9,409 bases of DNA from Pseudofrankia asymbiotica. GTDB taxonomy: Bacteria > Actinomycetota > Actinomycetes > Frankiales > Frankiaceae. The notes under the pieces are model-generated. The model saw only the letters and a program-made list of their open reading frames with translations. It was not told the origin of the DNA and made no database searches. The DNA lies in NCBI RefSeq assembly GCF_001983105.1, contig NZ_MOMC01000099.1:7630-17038 (forward strand), given 5' to 3'. Of the stretch, positions 1 through 6,919 are shown in pieces; the first letter of the stretch is position 1; every line of letters starts with the position of its first letter. Both the position numbers and the translations under genes were made by a program.

Positions 1-51
1 ATCATCGACCTGCTGGCATCGGCACTGCTTCCCACCAGCAGTGAAACGTAA
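1..51 (+). CDS. Possible C-terminal end of an upstream gene (partial)
   Basis: Reading from base 1, frame 1 stays open for 16 codons and ends at TAA (49-51), giving IIDLLASALLPTSSET. The hydrophobic-then-polar composition is compatible with the tail of a real protein, and codons such as ATC, GAC and CTG are typical of the neighbouring genes. The stretch is too short to assign a family or to prove it is coding. Bases 10-16 and 35-41 form a 7-bp inverted repeat (CTGCTGG/CCAGCAG) inside it, with no T-run after it, so the stretch could instead be non-coding. Low confidence. Confidence 0.3.
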   Translation: MIDLLASALLPTSSET

Positions 52-170
52 TGGAAAGAAATGGGGAACACTGAGGGTGATCACGGCAGTTCGTTGAAAT
101 TGGTACTTCCGCCAGATCACGACGGGCACCATGCTCCGGAGGAGAACCTTCCCTTAGGAGTAGAACACCT
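52..170 (+). promoter_or_regulatory. Upstream region of the secreted nuclease gene
   Basis: This 119-bp stretch precedes the GTG start of the nuclease gene and is AT-richer than the coding DNA around it. It holds an 8-bp palindrome GTGATCAC (77-84) and two copies of GATCACG (79-85 and 115-121); a third copy lies just inside the gene (215-221). A TTGAAA-like hexamer sits at 94-99, but no good -10 hexamer lies at the right distance, so I do not place a promoter. The ribosome binding site AGGAG is at 156-160, 10 nt before GTG. A second SD-like GGAGGAG (138-144) lies upstream without a matching start in the nuclease frame. Confidence 0.4.
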
Positions 171-2642
171 GTGGCACATCTCAGAGCACGCCGCCGGATC
201 AGGGCACATCGCTGGATCACGGCCGCGAGTCTGCCGATCGTGGTCGGGGCCACCCTGACGACCCTCGCGGCTCCCGCGAAGGCACTCTCGACCGACGTCG
301 TCATCTCCGCCGTCTACGGCGGCGGCGGCAACTCGGGAGCGGCCTTCAAGAACGACTTCATCGAGCTTGCGAACCGTACGTCCAGCCCGATCAGCGTCGA
401 GGGCTGGAGCGTTCAGTACGCCTCAGCGGCGGGTGTCGTCTTCCAGATGACGGCCCTGCACGGCTCGATCCCGGCGAACGGCCGTTACCTGGTCCAGGAG
501 GCCGCCGGAGCGGGCGGCACGCTCGACCTGCCGGCCCCCGACGCCACAGGCAGCGTCCCGATGTCGGGCACCTCCGGCGTCGTCGCCCTGAGCACCTCCA
601 CCATCCCGCTGATCGGCTGCGGCATCTCCTGCTCCACCGCGCCGAACGTCAAGGACCTCGTCGGCTATGGCGCCACCGCCAACGTCGAGACCCTCGCCGC
701 TCCGGGGCTGACCAACACGACGGCCGACGCCCGCGGCGGCTCCCTCGTCGACACCGACAACAACTCGGTCGACTTCACCTCGGGCGTGCCGAAGGCCACC
801 AACACGGCCGGCGCCACGGTGACCGCCACCGACAACCCGGGCGGGCCGACCGACCCGACACCCGGCTCCACCCGGATCCACGACATCCAGGGCTCCGGCC
901 GGATCTCCCCGATCGTCGGCCAGAACGTGACCAACGTGCCCGGCATCGTGACGGCCGTCCGCAGCACGGGCAGCTCCCGTGGCTACTGGATGCAGGACCC
1001 GTCGGCTGACGCCGACCCGCTGACCAGCGAAGGCGTCTTCGTCTTCATGGGCACCACCACCCCCGCCGTCGCCATCGGCGACTCGGTGCTGGCCACCGGC
1101 CGGGTCAGCGAGTTCCGTCCCGCCACCGGTGCGCAGACGCTGACCGAGATCGGCGGCACGGTCAGCACCGTCAAGCTGACCAGCGGCAACGCGCTCCCCG
1201 CGCCGATCCCCGTCGTCTTCGCCGACGCCTTCACCAAGACGGGCGCCCTCGAGGCCCAGCCGCTTGAGCCGGACTCGTACGTGCTCGACTGGCTGGAGGT
1301 CCACGAGGGCATGCGGGTCACCGTCGCCCAGAGCACCCGTCTCGTCAGCCCGGTCAACACCGAGTTCGGCGAGCTGTGGGTCACCCTGAAGCCGAACCAG
1401 AACCCGACCCCGCGTGGCGGCACGGCGTACGAGTCCTACGCCGACCCCAACAGCGGCCGTCTGATGCTCGCGGCCCTGAACGGCGCCCCCGCCGCCAATG
1501 TCGGTTCCACCCTTGCGGGCGGCTCGATCGGTGTCGTCGACTACCAGTCGTTCGGTGGGTACGTCATCCAGACCACCAACCTCGCCGCCATCACGGACGG
1601 CGGCCTCAAGCGGCAGATGGTCACCGCGCCGAAGAAGGCCGGCGACCTGTCCATCGCCACCTACAACGTCGAGAACCTCACCGCCGGCGACCCCGACACC
1701 AAGTTCGCGCGGCTGGCCCAGGCCGTCGTCGTGAACCTCGGCAAGCCCGACATCCTCGCCCTGGAGGAGATCCAGGACAACAACGGCGTCGCCGATGGCG
1801 GCGTCGTCGCCGCCGACCAGACCGTCAACAAGTTCATCGCGGCGATCGTGGCGGCCGGTGGCCCGACCTACGACTGGCGGTCGATCAACCCGAACAACGG
1901 CACCGACGGTGGCGCCCCCGACGGCAACATCCGCCAGGTGTTCCTGTTCAACCCGGCCCGGACGACCTTCGTCGACCGTCCCGGCGGCGACGCCAACACG
2001 GCCGTGACCGTGCAGAAGGAGCGCCCGACCAGCAACCAGATCTTCCTGTCGGCCTCTCCCGGCCGCATCGACCCGACCAGCTCCGCCTGGAACGCCAGCC
2101 GCAAGCCCCTGGTCGGCGAGTTCAACTACGACGGCAACAAGCAGCTGTTCGTCATCGCCAACCACTTCACCAGCAAGGGTGGCGACGCTCCCCTCACCGC
2201 CGCGGTACAGCCGCCGAACCGGAGCTCCGAGGTTCAGCGCGACGCCCAGGCGTCCGAGGTTCGCGACTTCGTCGCCGACCTGGCCGCCAAGAGCGGCAAC
2301 ACCGCTCGCGTGGTCGTGCTGGGTGACCTCAACGACTACCAGTTCAGCCCGACGTTGGTGACGCTGACCAACGACGGCGCGCTGTTGAAGACGCTGATCA
2401 ACGATCTGCCCCTGAACGAGCGGTACAGCTACGTGTTCGACGGCAACTCGCAGACGCTGGACCACATCCTGATCAGCCCGACCATCATGGGCTACTCGTA
2501 CGGTGTGGTGCACATCAACGCCGAGTTCTCCGACCAGGCCAGCGACCACGACCCGCAGATCATTCGGATTCTGACGGGATGTGGGTCCACGCCGCTGCCC
2601 GAGCGCTGCCGCCCCGGTAACCCCGTGGTGGATGTCCCGTAA
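171..2642 (+). CDS. Secreted ExeM/NucH-type extracellular nuclease (lamin-tail + OB-fold + EEP domains)
   Basis: An 823-residue exported protein, most likely a metal-dependent extracellular DNase that degrades DNA outside the cell for nutrient or phosphate scavenging or matrix turnover. Residues 1-38 form a Sec-type signal peptide: an Arg-rich n-region, a hydrophobic core and an AKA cleavage site at 36-38. A lamin-tail domain follows (about 42-155, with 'FIELANRT' and 'GWSVQY'). Next is a Pro/Thr linker (about 222-234) and an OB-fold-like region (about 235-345). The C-terminal endonuclease/exonuclease/phosphatase domain (about 490-800) shows its motifs in order: TYNVEN (497-502), LALEEIQDN with the likely metal-binding Glu at 533, GDLND (718-722), LDHILIS (763-769) and SDHDP (791-795). 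All expected catalytic positions appear intact. Cys pairs 150/154 and 804/813 could form disulfides. GTG at 171 is the first start after an in-frame stop (72-74) and has AGGAG 10 nt upstream. No cell-wall sorting signal is seen, so it is probably released. The family call is strong; the exact substrate is inferred. Confidence 0.93.
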   Translation: MAHLRARRRIRAHRWITAASLPIVVGATLTTLAAPAKALSTDVVISAVYGGGGNSGAAFKNDFIELANRTSSPISVEGWSVQYASAAGVVFQMTALHGSIPANGRYLVQEAAGAGGTLDLPAPDATGSVPMSGTSGVVALSTSTIPLIGCGISCSTAPNVKDLVGYGATANVETLAAPGLTNTTADARGGSLVDTDNNSVDFTSGVPKATNTAGATVTATDNPGGPTDPTPGSTRIHDIQGSGRISPIVGQNVTNVPGIVTAVRSTGSSRGYWMQDPSADADPLTSEGVFVFMGTTTPAVAIGDSVLATGRVSEFRPATGAQTLTEIGGTVSTVKLTSGNALPAPIPVVFADAFTKTGALEAQPLEPDSYVLDWLEVHEGMRVTVAQSTRLVSPVNTEFGELWVTLKPNQNPTPRGGTAYESYADPNSGRLMLAALNGAPAANVGSTLAGGSIGVVDYQSFGGYVIQTTNLAAITDGGLKRQMVTAPKKAGDLSIATYNVENLTAGDPDTKFARLAQAVVVNLGKPDILALEEIQDNNGVADGGVVAADQTVNKFIAAIVAAGGPTYDWRSINPNNGTDGGAPDGNIRQVFLFNPARTTFVDRPGGDANTAVTVQKERPTSNQIFLSASPGRIDPTSSAWNASRKPLVGEFNYDGNKQLFVIANHFTSKGGDAPLTAAVQPPNRSSEVQRDAQASEVRDFVADLAAKSGNTARVVVLGDLNDYQFSPTLVTLTNDGALLKTLINDLPLNERYSYVFDGNSQTLDHILISPTIMGYSYGVVHINAEFSDQASDHDPQIIRILTGCGSTPLPERCRPGNPVVDVP

Positions 2643-2658
2643 CACCTTCTCGCGGTAG

Positions 2659-2697
2659 GAAAGCGCCCGTCCTCCTCCCCGGAGGACGGGCGCTTTC
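2659..2697 (+). terminator. Strong hairpin terminator after the nuclease gene
   Basis: A perfect 17-bp inverted repeat (2659-2675 with 2681-2697) encloses a 5-nt loop TCCCC, 16 nt after the nuclease stop codon. It is followed by TGTTTC rather than a long T-run, as is common for high-GC actinobacterial terminators. It separates the nuclease from the downstream methyltransferase gene, making the nuclease monocistronic at its 3' end. The stem ends in GAAAG/CTTTC, so it may also work weakly in the reverse direction. Confidence 0.9.
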
Positions 2698-2929
2698 TGT
2701 TTCACGGGGGGGGGTCGACGAGGTGGCGGTTGACGGGGTGACGGAACCACCGAGACGAGGCCGTCTTGTCGCGGAGGTGCTGGCCAGAGCCACCGACCCG
2801 ACCGGGTGGGAGGCGGGCTGGGACGTGCCGGTGACGGCGGCCGGATGGCGAGAGCACGTGGGGTGGTGGCCGGGCAGCCTTCGGAAGGGGTCTGTAAGGT
2901 CCTGGCTACCTTGCGAGTAGGAGTGCCTC
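2698..2929 (+). promoter_or_regulatory. Intergenic region ahead of the methyltransferase gene
   Basis: These 232 bp lie between the nuclease terminator and the methyltransferase start. They begin with a run of nine G (2706-2714). A TGTAAGGT element (2893-2900), containing a TANNNT-type hexamer TAAGGT, is a possible -10 about 30 nt upstream of the ATG; I see no good -35. The ribosome binding site AGGAG (2919-2923) lies 6 nt before ATG 2930. A 65-codon open frame at 2723-2920 in the same frame is discussed under rejected items. Confidence 0.4.
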
Positions 2930-4813
2930 ATGCGCCGGTTATTCGCGATGACTACATGTGCTCTGGTGGTGGCGAACGGAGTCCGGCTGCGAGGGCGGCT
3001 GAAGGGCCTCGCCAGGGCCGATGAGAGCAACGACCCGGTCGACGGGGCGCACGCCTTTCTCGTCGCGGCCGGGGTCGGGCTGCCGGAGGACGCTCGCCGG
3101 GCCGCGAGCGCGCGCGCTCGGCGCCACGGGCTCGACGTGCTCGACCTCGTGCCGGCGGATCTCCCGCCGGAGCGGGTGCTCGACCTCGCCCGGCTGGTGG
3201 ACACGTCCCGGTACCGCGCCAACCGCTTCGCGCCCGGCAGGGGAGCGGGCCAGGCGCTGCTCGTCGCCCGGGAGATTCTCGCCCGCGCGAACGTCGAGGA
3301 GCGAGACGACTACTCCGAGCTCGAACTGGCGAGGCTGACGCACCGGCTCAAGCAGTACGCGCCGTCGACGACCGATCTGGCCGTCATGCCGGGCCTGACG
3401 GCCGCCCCTGGCGGTGGCGTGGCGGAACGGGTCCAGCTGCGATTAGCCGCCTACCACCACCCCTACCAGTCGATGGCGGTCCTGCCAGTGGCGCGCACCG
3501 CCGCCGTGGCTGCCTCGTGTCTGGCGAGCCCTGCGTGGGGCCTCGCGGCGCTGGCGGCGACCACCGCGCAGCCCGCCGCTATCGCCGCCGGGCGGTTCTC
3601 CCCGGCGGCTGGCGACATGATCGCGCTCTCGGCCCGCAGGCTCGTCGGATGGCCGGCGTTCGCCGTCCTGGCCGCCCGCGCGACGGCCCAGAAGGCAGTC
3701 CGCGCGCGTCGGGAAGGGCGGGAAGGAGCGGTAGCCGACTCCGAGGAGCGCCGCCGCCGGGCGCTCTACCAGGGGGAGATCGCCACCGGGGTGGCGAGGA
3801 TGCTCGACGAACGACGCGAGTCCTGCCCGTGGTGTGGGTCGGTGGCGCTCGTGCCGCGTGCCGAGACCGCCGACATCACCCTGCGCAAGCCCGGTCGGTT
3901 CCGGTACGACCAGTGCCAGGACTGCCAGCACGTCTTCCTGAATCCGAGACTCGCGCCGGCCGGCCTCGACTTCTACTACCGGGACTTCTACGACGGGCTG
4001 CAGACAGAACAGATCGAGGGCATGTTCGCCGCGTCCGATCTCGGCTACCGGGCGCGGGCGAAGCTGCTGCCGTCGGAGGCGAGACCCACCAGCTGGCTCG
4101 ACGTGGGCGCCGGGTACGGCCACTTCTGCCTCGTCGCGGCCGGGCTGCTGCCCGACGTGACGTTCGACGCGGTCGACATGGGCCACGGGATCGACGAGGC
4201 GGAACGGCGCGGCTGGGTGGGCCGCGCGTACCGGAAGATGTTTCCCGACCTCGTCGACGAGATCGCCGGCCGCTACGACGTGATCAGCATGTTCCACTAC
4301 CTGGAGCACACGCCCGACCCGCGGGCCGAGCTCGACACGGCGGCCGAGGCCCTGCCCGCCGGCGGACACCTGATCATCGAGGTTCCGCACGCGCAGGGGC
4401 CGTCGTTCCGCCTCTTCCGCGGTTTCTGGGTCGGCCTGTGCCCGCCCCAGCACCTGCACCTCATCTCGCCCGACGAGCTCGTCAGGGCGCTCGCCGAACG
4501 CGGCCTGCGGACGGTGAAGATCGAGTTCGGCCCGGCGCACATGTTCGGCGACGCCGTCGGAGCGGTCTTCTACCTGACCCAGAAGCTGCAGCCGAACCCC
4601 ACTCTGCCCTGGCTGCCCTACGAGGCCACCGCCTGGCGGCGCACCCGCCGGCTCGCCGCCCAGACAGTCGCCGCGCCGCTCTTTCCCCTCGCCGCCGTCG
4701 TGGACGCGGTGATGCTGCCGTTCCTGCTGACCGGCCGGCGGTCGAACGTCTACCGCGTCGTCGCCCGCAAGGAACCCGTCATCCGGCCAGCCCCGCGTGG
4801 CGAGGCCGCCTGA
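2930..4813 (+). CDS. Class I SAM-dependent methyltransferase with zinc-ribbon and unknown N-terminal domain
   Basis: A 627-residue protein whose C-terminal half is a Methyltransf_13/23-like SAM-dependent methyltransferase. A zinc-ribbon precedes the catalytic domain: CPWC (299-302) and CQDC (329-332), followed by 'HVFLNPRL'. The SAM-binding motif LDVGAGYG is at 390-397, the acidic residue after beta-2 is Asp416, FHYLEHTPDP is at 455-464, and CPPQHLHL at 504-511 is the late-domain motif of this group. Relatives often modify sugars or lipid-linked glycans, but the substrate here cannot be read from sequence. Residues 1-290 are not recognised: a soluble part (about 30-180) is followed by hydrophobic stretches (184-221 and 238-249), then a highly charged segment (252-297). 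Another hydrophobic stretch lies near 579-602. Membrane association is therefore likely. ATG 2930 has AGGAG 6 nt upstream; an alternative ATG at codon 7 lacks such a site. The gene stands alone behind a strong terminator, with no glycosyltransferase neighbour in view. Family confidence is high; the role is unknown. Confidence 0.88.
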   Translation: MRRLFAMTTCALVVANGVRLRGRLKGLARADESNDPVDGAHAFLVAAGVGLPEDARRAASARARRHGLDVLDLVPADLPPERVLDLARLVDTSRYRANRFAPGRGAGQALLVAREILARANVEERDDYSELELARLTHRLKQYAPSTTDLAVMPGLTAAPGGGVAERVQLRLAAYHHPYQSMAVLPVARTAAVAASCLASPAWGLAALAATTAQPAAIAAGRFSPAAGDMIALSARRLVGWPAFAVLAARATAQKAVRARREGREGAVADSEERRRRALYQGEIATGVARMLDERRESCPWCGSVALVPRAETADITLRKPGRFRYDQCQDCQHVFLNPRLAPAGLDFYYRDFYDGLQTEQIEGMFAASDLGYRARAKLLPSEARPTSWLDVGAGYGHFCLVAAGLLPDVTFDAVDMGHGIDEAERRGWVGRAYRKMFPDLVDEIAGRYDVISMFHYLEHTPDPRAELDTAAEALPAGGHLIIEVPHAQGPSFRLFRGFWVGLCPPQHLHLISPDELVRALAERGLRTVKIEFGPAHMFGDAVGAVFYLTQKLQPNPTLPWLPYEATAWRRTRRLAAQTVAAPLFPLAAVVDAVMLPFLLTGRRSNVYRVVARKEPVIRPAPRGEAA

Positions 4814-4938
4814 CCGAAGGGAACCCGTCGACGCCGGCCCGCGCTGTAACGTCTGGCCGGTAGCTGCCGGCGGCCGGCGTGCCTTCACGGGTGGCGTCGG
4901 CGCGGGTCGTGGGCGGTGGTAGTCACCCGGAGGGCCGT
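4814..4938 (+). promoter_or_regulatory. Intergenic region ahead of the NfeD-like gene
   Basis: These 125 bp separate the methyltransferase stop from the NfeD-like start. TGTAACGT (4845-4852) contains the -10-like hexamer TAACGT and resembles elements upstream of the methyltransferase and flotillin genes. No -35 is evident. GC-rich short repeats around 4854-4880 (GCCGG/CCGGC) can form small hairpins but lack a T-run, so I do not call a terminator. The open frame of the NfeD-like gene extends back to a GTG at 4879, but the ribosome binding site favours 4939. Confidence 0.35.
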
Positions 4939-5148
4939 ATGGCTGACCACGTAGTGATCGGCAAGTCGGGACGGGTGACCGGGAAAATCGCGCCGGGGAT
5001 GGTCGGCGAGGTCATGCTGCCCGTGCGCGGCGGGTCGGAGGCCTTCCACGCCTATGCCGAGGATGGCGAGGCCACGATCACCGTCGGTTCACGAGTGCTC
5101 GTCGTCGAGCATTTCCCGCCGAGGACCGTGGTGGTCGTACGGATGTGA
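4939..5148 (+). CDS. Minimal NfeD-like OB-fold protein
   Basis: A 69-residue protein resembling only the C-terminal OB-fold (beta-barrel) domain of NfeD. It has a conserved-looking core of 'GKSGRVTG', 'APGMVGEVMLPVRGG', 'EAFHAY' and a terminal beta-rich 'RVLVVEHFPPRTVVVVR'. Full NfeD1b proteins carry several membrane helices before this barrel and are commonly about 140-200 residues; here there is no membrane segment and no signal peptide, so the product should be soluble. In the family the barrel is thought to contact the partner stomatin/flotillin protein, and the next gene is exactly such a flotillin. ATG 4939 is preferred because GGAGGG (4929-4934) lies 4 nt upstream; the longer GTG 4879 frame adds 20 residues (MPSRVASARVV...) with no site before it. 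A role as a flotillin accessory factor is inferred from family and neighbourhood. Confidence 0.8.
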   Translation: MADHVVIGKSGRVTGKIAPGMVGEVMLPVRGGSEAFHAYAEDGEATITVGSRVLVVEHFPPRTVVVVRM

Positions 5149-5186
5149 CGGCCCGCTTCTGGTACGGGTTCGGCGACCGAAGACCC

Positions 5187-5214
5187 TTGTTTTCGGGCGG
5201 ACATCTGTAACAAT
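5187..5214 (+). promoter_or_regulatory. Candidate promoter for the flotillin gene
   Basis: TTGTTT (5187-5192) and AACAAT (5209-5214) are spaced 16 nt apart, with TG at 5206-5207 just upstream as in an extended -10. This AT-rich island stands out in a very GC-rich gap. If correct, transcription would start near 5220 and produce a leader of about 160 nt before the flotillin start. The match is by eye only, and the -10 could equally be read as TAACAA. Confidence 0.4.
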
Positions 5215-5307
5215 TCCGCTCCGGAAGCGCCCTCGCGGCTCCTGGTCGGAAAGGTTGTGAGGCTCCGCCCGGCCAGTCCTGACCGCACTTCCGTGTAGAA
5301 GAAGAAA

Positions 5308-5351
5308 CCGACCGGGCGGCCGGAAAGTCCGGCCACCGAGCCCGGGGTCGG
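5308..5351 (+). promoter_or_regulatory. Structured leader hairpin upstream of flotillin gene
   Basis: Nested complementary arms suggest a folded leader RNA: CCGACC (5308-5313) pairs with GGTCGG (5346-5351), GGG (5314-5316) with CCC (5341-5343), and GGCCGGA (5318-5324) with TCCGGCC (5328-5334) around a 3-nt loop. There is no T-run, so it is not a typical terminator. It lies 27 nt before the flotillin start and could affect translation or mRNA stability. I do not recognise it as a known riboswitch class, and GC-rich DNA forms such arms by chance more easily. Confidence 0.4.
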
Positions 5352-5378
5352 CTGGCGCGTGGGAAACCTGGAGGCGTC

Positions 5379-6884
5379 GTGCTGCTCATTGCCATCGTCG
5401 CGGTCGTGGTTGGCGTCCTGCTGGCGGTGGGACTGTTCAGGCTGATGTGGCGGGTCGCCGAGCCCAACGAGGCGCTGATTATCTCCGGCCTGCGCGCGCG
5501 TAAAGGGCCGGTCGACTCGGTGGTGGAAAGCCTCGGATTCAAGATCGTGACGGGCAAGGGCGTGCTCGTCCTGCCGGGGGTGCAGACGGTCCGCAAGATG
5601 TCGCTCGACCTGCGGGCCGCGCAGCTCGGCATCGACTGCGTCACCCAGCAGGGCATTCCGGTCGGCATCCGCGGCGTCGTCATCTTCAAGGTCGGCGACG
5701 ACCTCGTCTCGATCGCGAACGCCGCCCGCCGGTTCCTCGACCAGCAGGACCAGATGGACACCCGGGTGCACAACGTCTTCGCCGGCCACCTGCGGGCCAT
5801 CGTCGGCCAGCTCACCATCGAGGACCTCATCCGCGACCGCGAGAAGCTGACCCAGCTGACCCGGGCGAGCTCCGGCACCGAGATGGAGAAGCTCGGGCTG
5901 ATCGTCGACTCGCTGCAGATCCAGGAGATCGACGACCCGACGGGCTACATCCACAACCTCGGCCGGCCGCATGTCGCCGCCGTGGCCGCCCAGGCACGGA
6001 TCGCCGAGGCCGAGGCCGATCGGCAGGCAGCCGAGCAGGAGCAGATCGCCCTCGCGCTCAAGGCGGAGGCGAGCCGGAACAGCTCGATCAAGCGGTCCGG
6101 CTTCCAGGCCGAGGTCGACGAGGCCGCGGCCCGGGCCACCCAGGCCGGCCCGCTGGCCGAGGCCGTCGCCAACCAGCAGGTCGTCGTCGAGCAGACCAAG
6201 GTCGCGGAGCTGGAGGCGAACAGGGAGGAGCAGCGGCTGCAGGCCATCGTTCGCAAGCCGGCCGACGCACGCGCGTACGAGAAGGCCACCCTGGCGCGCG
6301 CCGACCGAGACGCCAAGATCAGCTCGGCCGAGGCGGACGCCCGCCAGATCCAGCTGGCCGCCGAGGCCAACGCGACCAGGGTCCGCGCCGAGGCGGGCGC
6401 GAGGGCGCAGCAGATCGAGCTGCTGGCGACGGCCGACGCCGAGTCGACCCGCAAGGCCGGTGAGGCGAGTGCTCAGGCCAAGCGGTCGGTCGGCGTGGCC
6501 GAGGCGGACGCGCTGCGCGCCCATGGCCTGGCCGAGGCGGAGGCGATCAAGGCGCGCGCCGACGCGCTCGCCGTCAACCAGGACGCCGTCATCGGCCAGG
6601 AACTCGCCCAGCAGTGGCCGGCCATCGTGGAGGCCGCGGCGAAGCCGTTCGGCGCGATCGACCAGCTGATCGTGCTGAACGGGGCGACCGGCCTCTCCGA
6701 AGCCCTCGCCCAGGCGCTCTCCCAGGGCACGAGCGCCTTCCAGATGGCTCGCACCATGCTCGGCGGCAACGGCAACGGCAACGGCGGCACGCCAGGCCAC
6801 GCCACATCCACCTCACCGGAGAGCACCGCTCCACCTCCGCCCGGCAGGCTGCACGGCACGCCTGCCCCTGGCGACCGCGGCTAG
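5379..6884 (+). CDS. Flotillin / SPFH (band 7) domain membrane scaffold protein
   Basis: A 501-residue flotillin-like protein that would oligomerise on the inner face of the cytoplasmic membrane and organise microdomains. Residues 1-24 form one N-terminal membrane helix. The SPFH/band-7 domain spans about 26-205, including 'GFKIVTGKGVLVLPGVQTV' (53-71), typical of flotillins, and 'VGIRGVVIFKVG' (95-106). Residues about 206-400 are an Ala/Glu/Arg-rich coiled coil with repeated AEAD/AEAE units. A moderately conserved segment (about 400-462) follows, then a low-complexity tail (463-501) with Gly-Asn repeats and a Pro run. GTG 5379 is chosen because GGAGG (5370-5374) lies 4 nt upstream and the membrane helix starts immediately. 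It follows the NfeD-like gene on the same strand, matching the known NfeD-flotillin pairing, but the 230-bp gap with its own candidate promoter suggests separate or additional expression. It ends 35 bp from the convergent efflux gene. Confidence 0.93.
   Translation: MLLIAIVAVVVGVLLAVGLFRLMWRVAEPNEALIISGLRARKGPVDSVVESLGFKIVTGKGVLVLPGVQTVRKMSLDLRAAQLGIDCVTQQGIPVGIRGVVIFKVGDDLVSIANAARRFLDQQDQMDTRVHNVFAGHLRAIVGQLTIEDLIRDREKLTQLTRASSGTEMEKLGLIVDSLQIQEIDDPTGYIHNLGRPHVAAVAAQARIAEAEADRQAAEQEQIALALKAEASRNSSIKRSGFQAEVDEAAARATQAGPLAEAVANQQVVVEQTKVAELEANREEQRLQAIVRKPADARAYEKATLARADRDAKISSAEADARQIQLAAEANATRVRAEAGARAQQIELLATADAESTRKAGEASAQAKRSVGVAEADALRAHGLAEAEAIKARADALAVNQDAVIGQELAQQWPAIVEAAAKPFGAIDQLIVLNGATGLSEALAQALSQGTSAFQMARTMLGGNGNGNGGTPGHATSTSPESTAPPPPGRLHGTPAPGDRG
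6326..6540 (+). repeat. Repeated GGCCGAGGCGGACGC units in the flotillin coiled-coil region
   Basis: The 15-mer GGCCGAGGCGGACGC occurs identically at 6326-6340 and 6497-6511, and a shorter copy GGCCGAGGCGG lies at 6530-6540. In protein they encode AEADA or AEAEA units of the flotillin coiled coil. Most likely they reflect the repeating protein motif combined with biased codon use, not a mobile or regulatory repeat. Confidence 0.6.
6765..6782 (+). repeat. (GGCAAC)3 hexanucleotide repeat in the flotillin tail
   Basis: Three perfect GGCAAC units, followed by GGCGGC, encode the Gly-Asn part of the tail (residues 463-470). Because the unit is six bases, copy-number change would add or remove Gly-Asn pairs without shifting the frame. 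Confidence 0.8.
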
Positions 6885-6919
6885 CCGGAGACCCCTGGGC
6901 GGCGAGGCGACGGGGCGGG

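Noticed and set aside
65..91. GGAAC followed by GTT upstream of the nuclease, resembling an ECF sigma promoter
   Set aside because: The 19-nt spacing and short motifs do not match a specific ECF class well enough to report.
76..105. Possible Pho box upstream of the nuclease gene
   Set aside because: Extracellular nucleases can be phosphate-controlled, so I looked for 11-bp GTTCACC-type direct repeats, but only a loose single GTTCG-like half site is present.
423..2750. 775-codon open frame on the minus strand opposite the nuclease gene
   Set aside because: Its translation is low-complexity (Gly, Arg, Val and Asp rich) with no recognisable motif. It is a by-product of the GC-biased codons of the real plus-strand gene, whose catalytic motifs are intact.
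2723..2920. 65-codon GTG frame just before the methyltransferase, in the same frame
   Set aside because: Some of the peptide looks plausible (Trp-rich), but only about three quarters of third positions are G/C, lower than the real genes, and there is no spaced ribosome binding site apart from the G-run. It ends at a TAG inside the methyltransferase's ribosome binding site, so it does not extend that protein.
5052..6800. 582-codon open frame on the minus strand opposite the flotillin gene
   Set aside because: It mirrors the flotillin coiled-coil repeats, has no family resemblance and no plausible start; flotillin on the plus strand is clear.
6885..6919. Bidirectional terminator between the convergent flotillin and efflux genes
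   Set aside because: The 35-bp gap has no stable inverted repeat or T-run that I can identify.
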